NCBI GenBank assembly: GCA_021834785.1 | Contig: JAKBRJ010000014.1 | Coordinates: 1 to 15,631 of the forward strand | Length of the DNA: 15,631 nt | DNA from: Microcaldota archaeon | Lineage (GTDB): Archaea; Micrarchaeota; Micrarchaeia; Micrarchaeales; Micrarchaeaceae | Direction of reading: 5' to 3' | In this document: piece after piece, positions 14,668-15,631 of the stretch | Layout of the letters: each line of letters begins with the position of its first letter | Position numbering within the stretch: position 1 is the stretch's first letter | Position numbers and translations under genes: made by a program | The notes under the pieces: generated by a model | Databases searched by the model: none | Told to the model about the DNA's origin: nothing | Seen by the model: the letters and a program-made list of their open reading frames with translations, nothing else

Positions 14668-15000
14668 ATGAATGAATATAGCGTCTACAATGTAGATTTT
14701 GGCGTTGGTAAAGGACACGAGCAGAGTTATCCAAGACCTGCGATCATTTTCAAGGCGATAAATGAACTAAAAATGTGCTTAGTAATACCGCTTACAAGTA
14801 ACTTAAGCCACCTTGGGTTACCTTATACCGCACAAATAGATAAGACCGATTCAACAAACCTCAAAGAAAACAGTGTTGCACTGGTATTCCAACTGAGAGT
14901 CATAGACAATGGAAGAATAACTGGTAACGCGATAGGAAAACTGGAGGATTATCAGATAAACAAAATAAAGACCATAATAAAAGATATGTTGAGCTTATGA
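14668..15000 (+). CDS. PemK/MazF-family toxin (endoribonuclease)
   Basis: 110 residues, the standard length for the family. The hallmark order is present: VDFGVGKGHEQ (9-19), RPAIIF (23-28) with the catalytic-site Arg, VIPLTS (39-44) with the conserved Thr/Ser, LKENSVALVFQLRVID (65-80) with the family's S-x-A-x-x-x-Q-x-R-x-ID signature, and a helical end GKLEDYQINKIKTIIKDML. These proteins are dimeric, sequence-specific single-strand RNases that halt growth by cutting mRNA or rRNA. All key residues appear intact, so it is probably active. It is the last gene of a three-gene operon, translated from a Shine-Dalgarno overlapping the antitoxin stop. MazF toxins usually pair with small MazE-type antitoxins; the 183-residue Panacea-like neighbour plus a separate winged-HTH is unusual. 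Confidence 0.88.
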   Translation: MNEYSVYNVDFGVGKGHEQSYPRPAIIFKAINELKMCLVIPLTSNLSHLGLPYTAQIDKTDSTNLKENSVALVFQLRVIDNGRITGNAIGKLEDYQINKIKTIIKDMLSL

Positions 15001-15016
15001 TACTTAAGTGAAAATA

Positions 15017-15177
15017 ATGGTAACTAAAGAGGAGCTAAAAGCAAGCTGGAAGTAATTAAAGATTACCATGATAGCTACAGTAAAAAAGAAAGAGACAGTA
15101 CGGGTGAGGGCACTACAAGGCGAAAATTTATCGATAGATTGCTGAAAGAAGTGCTTGGGATGGGCAGGGAGCGTTAA
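15017..15177 (+). pseudogene. Frameshifted N-terminal fragment resembling a restriction-modification protein
   Basis: ATG at 15017 opens MVTKEELKASWK and stops at once (TAA 15053-15055). From 15046 a second frame continues as LEVIKDYHDSYSKKER, then GEGTTRRKFIDRLLKEVLGM, to TAA at 15175-15177. The combination of a KEEL start, a charged helix and a T-x-x-x-FI-x-x-LL-x-x-LG motif matches the N-terminal helical region of adenine-specific DNA methylase/restriction endonuclease fusions (type IIG and BREX-like), where the motif usually ends in LGW. Nothing follows, so over 90 percent of such a gene is missing. It lies 16 bases after the toxin gene. It is a relic, and suggests the island once held a defence system. 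The family assignment is tentative. Confidence 0.45.
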
Positions 15178-15196
15178 GGCTGGTTCTGACCCCATC

Positions 15197-15255
15197 CGCA
15201 AAATTAGCAGCTTGCAATGTTGCTAGCTTAAGCCGCCCATTTTGCGAAGCAAAAT
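15197..15255. repeat. Nested inverted repeats: cruciform-like element or structured RNA
   Basis: CGCAAAAT (15197-15204) pairs exactly with ATTTTGCG (15239-15246). Inside, TAGCAGC (15205-15211) pairs with GTTGCTA (15219-15225), with one G-T, around a 7-base loop. ATTTTGC (15239-15245) can instead pair with GCAAAAT (15249-15255) around a 3-base loop. The two outer pairings exclude each other, as in a switch or an element end. It sits between two gene fragments. Confidence 0.4.
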
Positions 15256-15260
15256 AGAGG

Positions 15261-15551
15261 TTAAAACATGTTTTCCATTATGTGCTTGAGATTCTGTTTA
15301 AATACATCGTCATTCCCTGCACGAGAATACTGGCTTGCCCTTTTAGCAAGATGGTTTTTTGTAATCTTAGCATGCTTAATGCAGCTTTGTATGTCTTCCA
15401 TATCCGCCACGTTGAATCTTGAAATCTTTGAGCATGCAATGTCTATAGGACTTAATACCTTAACATCAATTTTCTTAAAACGGGTTTTATACTCAGTCGC
15501 CGCTTTTACAGAACGCTTAGCAGAAAGCCCACGACCTTCAGTCGTGGGATG
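15261..15551 (-). pseudogene. C-terminal fragment of a nucleotidyltransferase-like (DUF6036-type) protein
   Basis: On the minus strand an open frame reads KTRFKKIDVKVLSPIDIACSKISRFNVADMEDIQ and ends NLKHIMENMF before TAA (15263-15261). The stretch V-LSP-D-A-SK-x-x-RF-x-x-D-x-EDI is characteristic of nucleotidyltransferase-fold proteins of the DUF6036 kind, found in toxin-antitoxin and mobile contexts; it corresponds to their C-terminal helical half. The catalytic GS and DxD part is absent. Towards its N-terminus the frame runs into an IS200/IS605-type end hairpin (15528-15548) and stops being gene-like, so a transposon insertion probably removed the front. An overlapping plus-strand frame (15268-15552) is taken to be its shadow. 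Confidence 0.5.
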
Positions 15552-15631
15552 AATGCGAAATGCATAGATTTATTAATTATACCTGAGTATATTGTATGGT
15601 AGTGGAGTAAATGAAACTGACGCAGGTTGTA
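15528..15631 (+). mobile_element. Left end of an IS200/IS605-type (TnpB/IS1341-like) element, cut by the window edge
   Basis: A perfect 8-bp hairpin CCCACGAC-CTTCA-GTCGTGGG (15528-15548) resembles the sub-terminal hairpins recognised in IS200/IS605 elements. About 60 bases on begins a gene whose first residues fit TnpB. No tnpA lies between, so the element would be of the tnpB-only type unless tnpA is elsewhere. The element appears inserted into the nucleotidyltransferase-like gene. Its right end and any omega RNA are outside the window. Confidence 0.55.
15611..15631 (+). CDS. tnpB: Start of a TnpB-like (IS605 OrfB) gene, partial
   Basis: Only seven codons are inside the window: MKLTQVV. This is a common opening of TnpB/OrfB proteins (typically followed by KLxPTxEQ). 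The start is supported by GGAG at 15604-15607 and by the upstream element-end hairpin. TnpB is an RNA-guided DNA endonuclease of IS200/IS605 elements. The rest is cut off by the window end, so integrity cannot be judged. Confidence 0.45.

Noticed and set aside
15268..15552. Plus-strand open frame of 94 codons near the end
   Set aside because: The minus strand in another phase reads as a DUF6036-type C-terminus ending in a proper stop. The plus frame is Cys/Phe/Leu-rich shadow sequence crossing the element hairpin.

Overview
The window is archaeal. It encodes a Hel308/Ski2-type DNA helicase, a long archaeal/eukaryotic-type leucyl-tRNA synthetase, an archaeal A24 prepilin peptidase, a COG1395-type HTH regulator and an ScpA/ScpB pair. 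Several starts lie about 25 bases downstream of a TATA box with little or no leader, and the one tRNA gene has no encoded CCA. The exact lineage cannot be read from the sequence; a small-genome archaeon (DPANN/Micrarchaeota-like or Thermoplasmata-like) is only an impression. The first nine bases equal the end of a common sequencing adapter and the last bases stop just inside a transposon gene, so this may be a complete metagenomic contig.

Layout. 1-1750 is AT-rich and accessory-looking: a possible C-terminal scrap, a small membrane-anchored Ser/Thr-rich surface protein, a Nudix hydrolase with an unusual N-terminal half, and a short helix-turn-helix-like relic. 1753-4799 holds an uncharacterised PH-like protein overlapping the Hel308-type helicase. 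4905-5801 is the HTH regulator with a leaderless promoter. 5892-7658 (minus strand) has the A24 prepilin peptidase followed by a six-helix membrane protein. 7704-7783 contains a TATA box aimed at a potentially structured RNA, just before LeuRS (7853-10675), whose stop codon overlaps the start of a HAD phosphatase. 11412-12601 is scpA-scpB (chromosome condensation), convergent with a PduO-type cobalamin adenosyltransferase (12616-13161).

13208-15631 is a mobile or defence region. It starts at tRNA-Val(CAC), whose 3' half lies in an open frame running into a decayed tyrosine recombinase, as in archaeal integrases that carry attP inside the int gene. Next comes a compact three-gene operon: a winged-HTH protein whose TATA box sits in a perfect 20-bp palindrome, a Panacea/SocA-like (DUF4065-like) protein, and a PemK/MazF-family ribonuclease. 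This is best read as an autoregulated toxin-antitoxin module and is the most interesting system in the window. After it come a frameshifted restriction-modification N-terminal fragment, a nested inverted-repeat element, a nucleotidyltransferase-like C-terminal fragment, and the left end plus first codons of an IS200/IS605-type (TnpB) element.

The core genes act in replication/repair, translation, chromosome organisation and pilus biogenesis and look vertically inherited. The last 2.4 kb reads as an integration hotspot at a tRNA gene that keeps an intact toxin-antitoxin operon among decayed genes.
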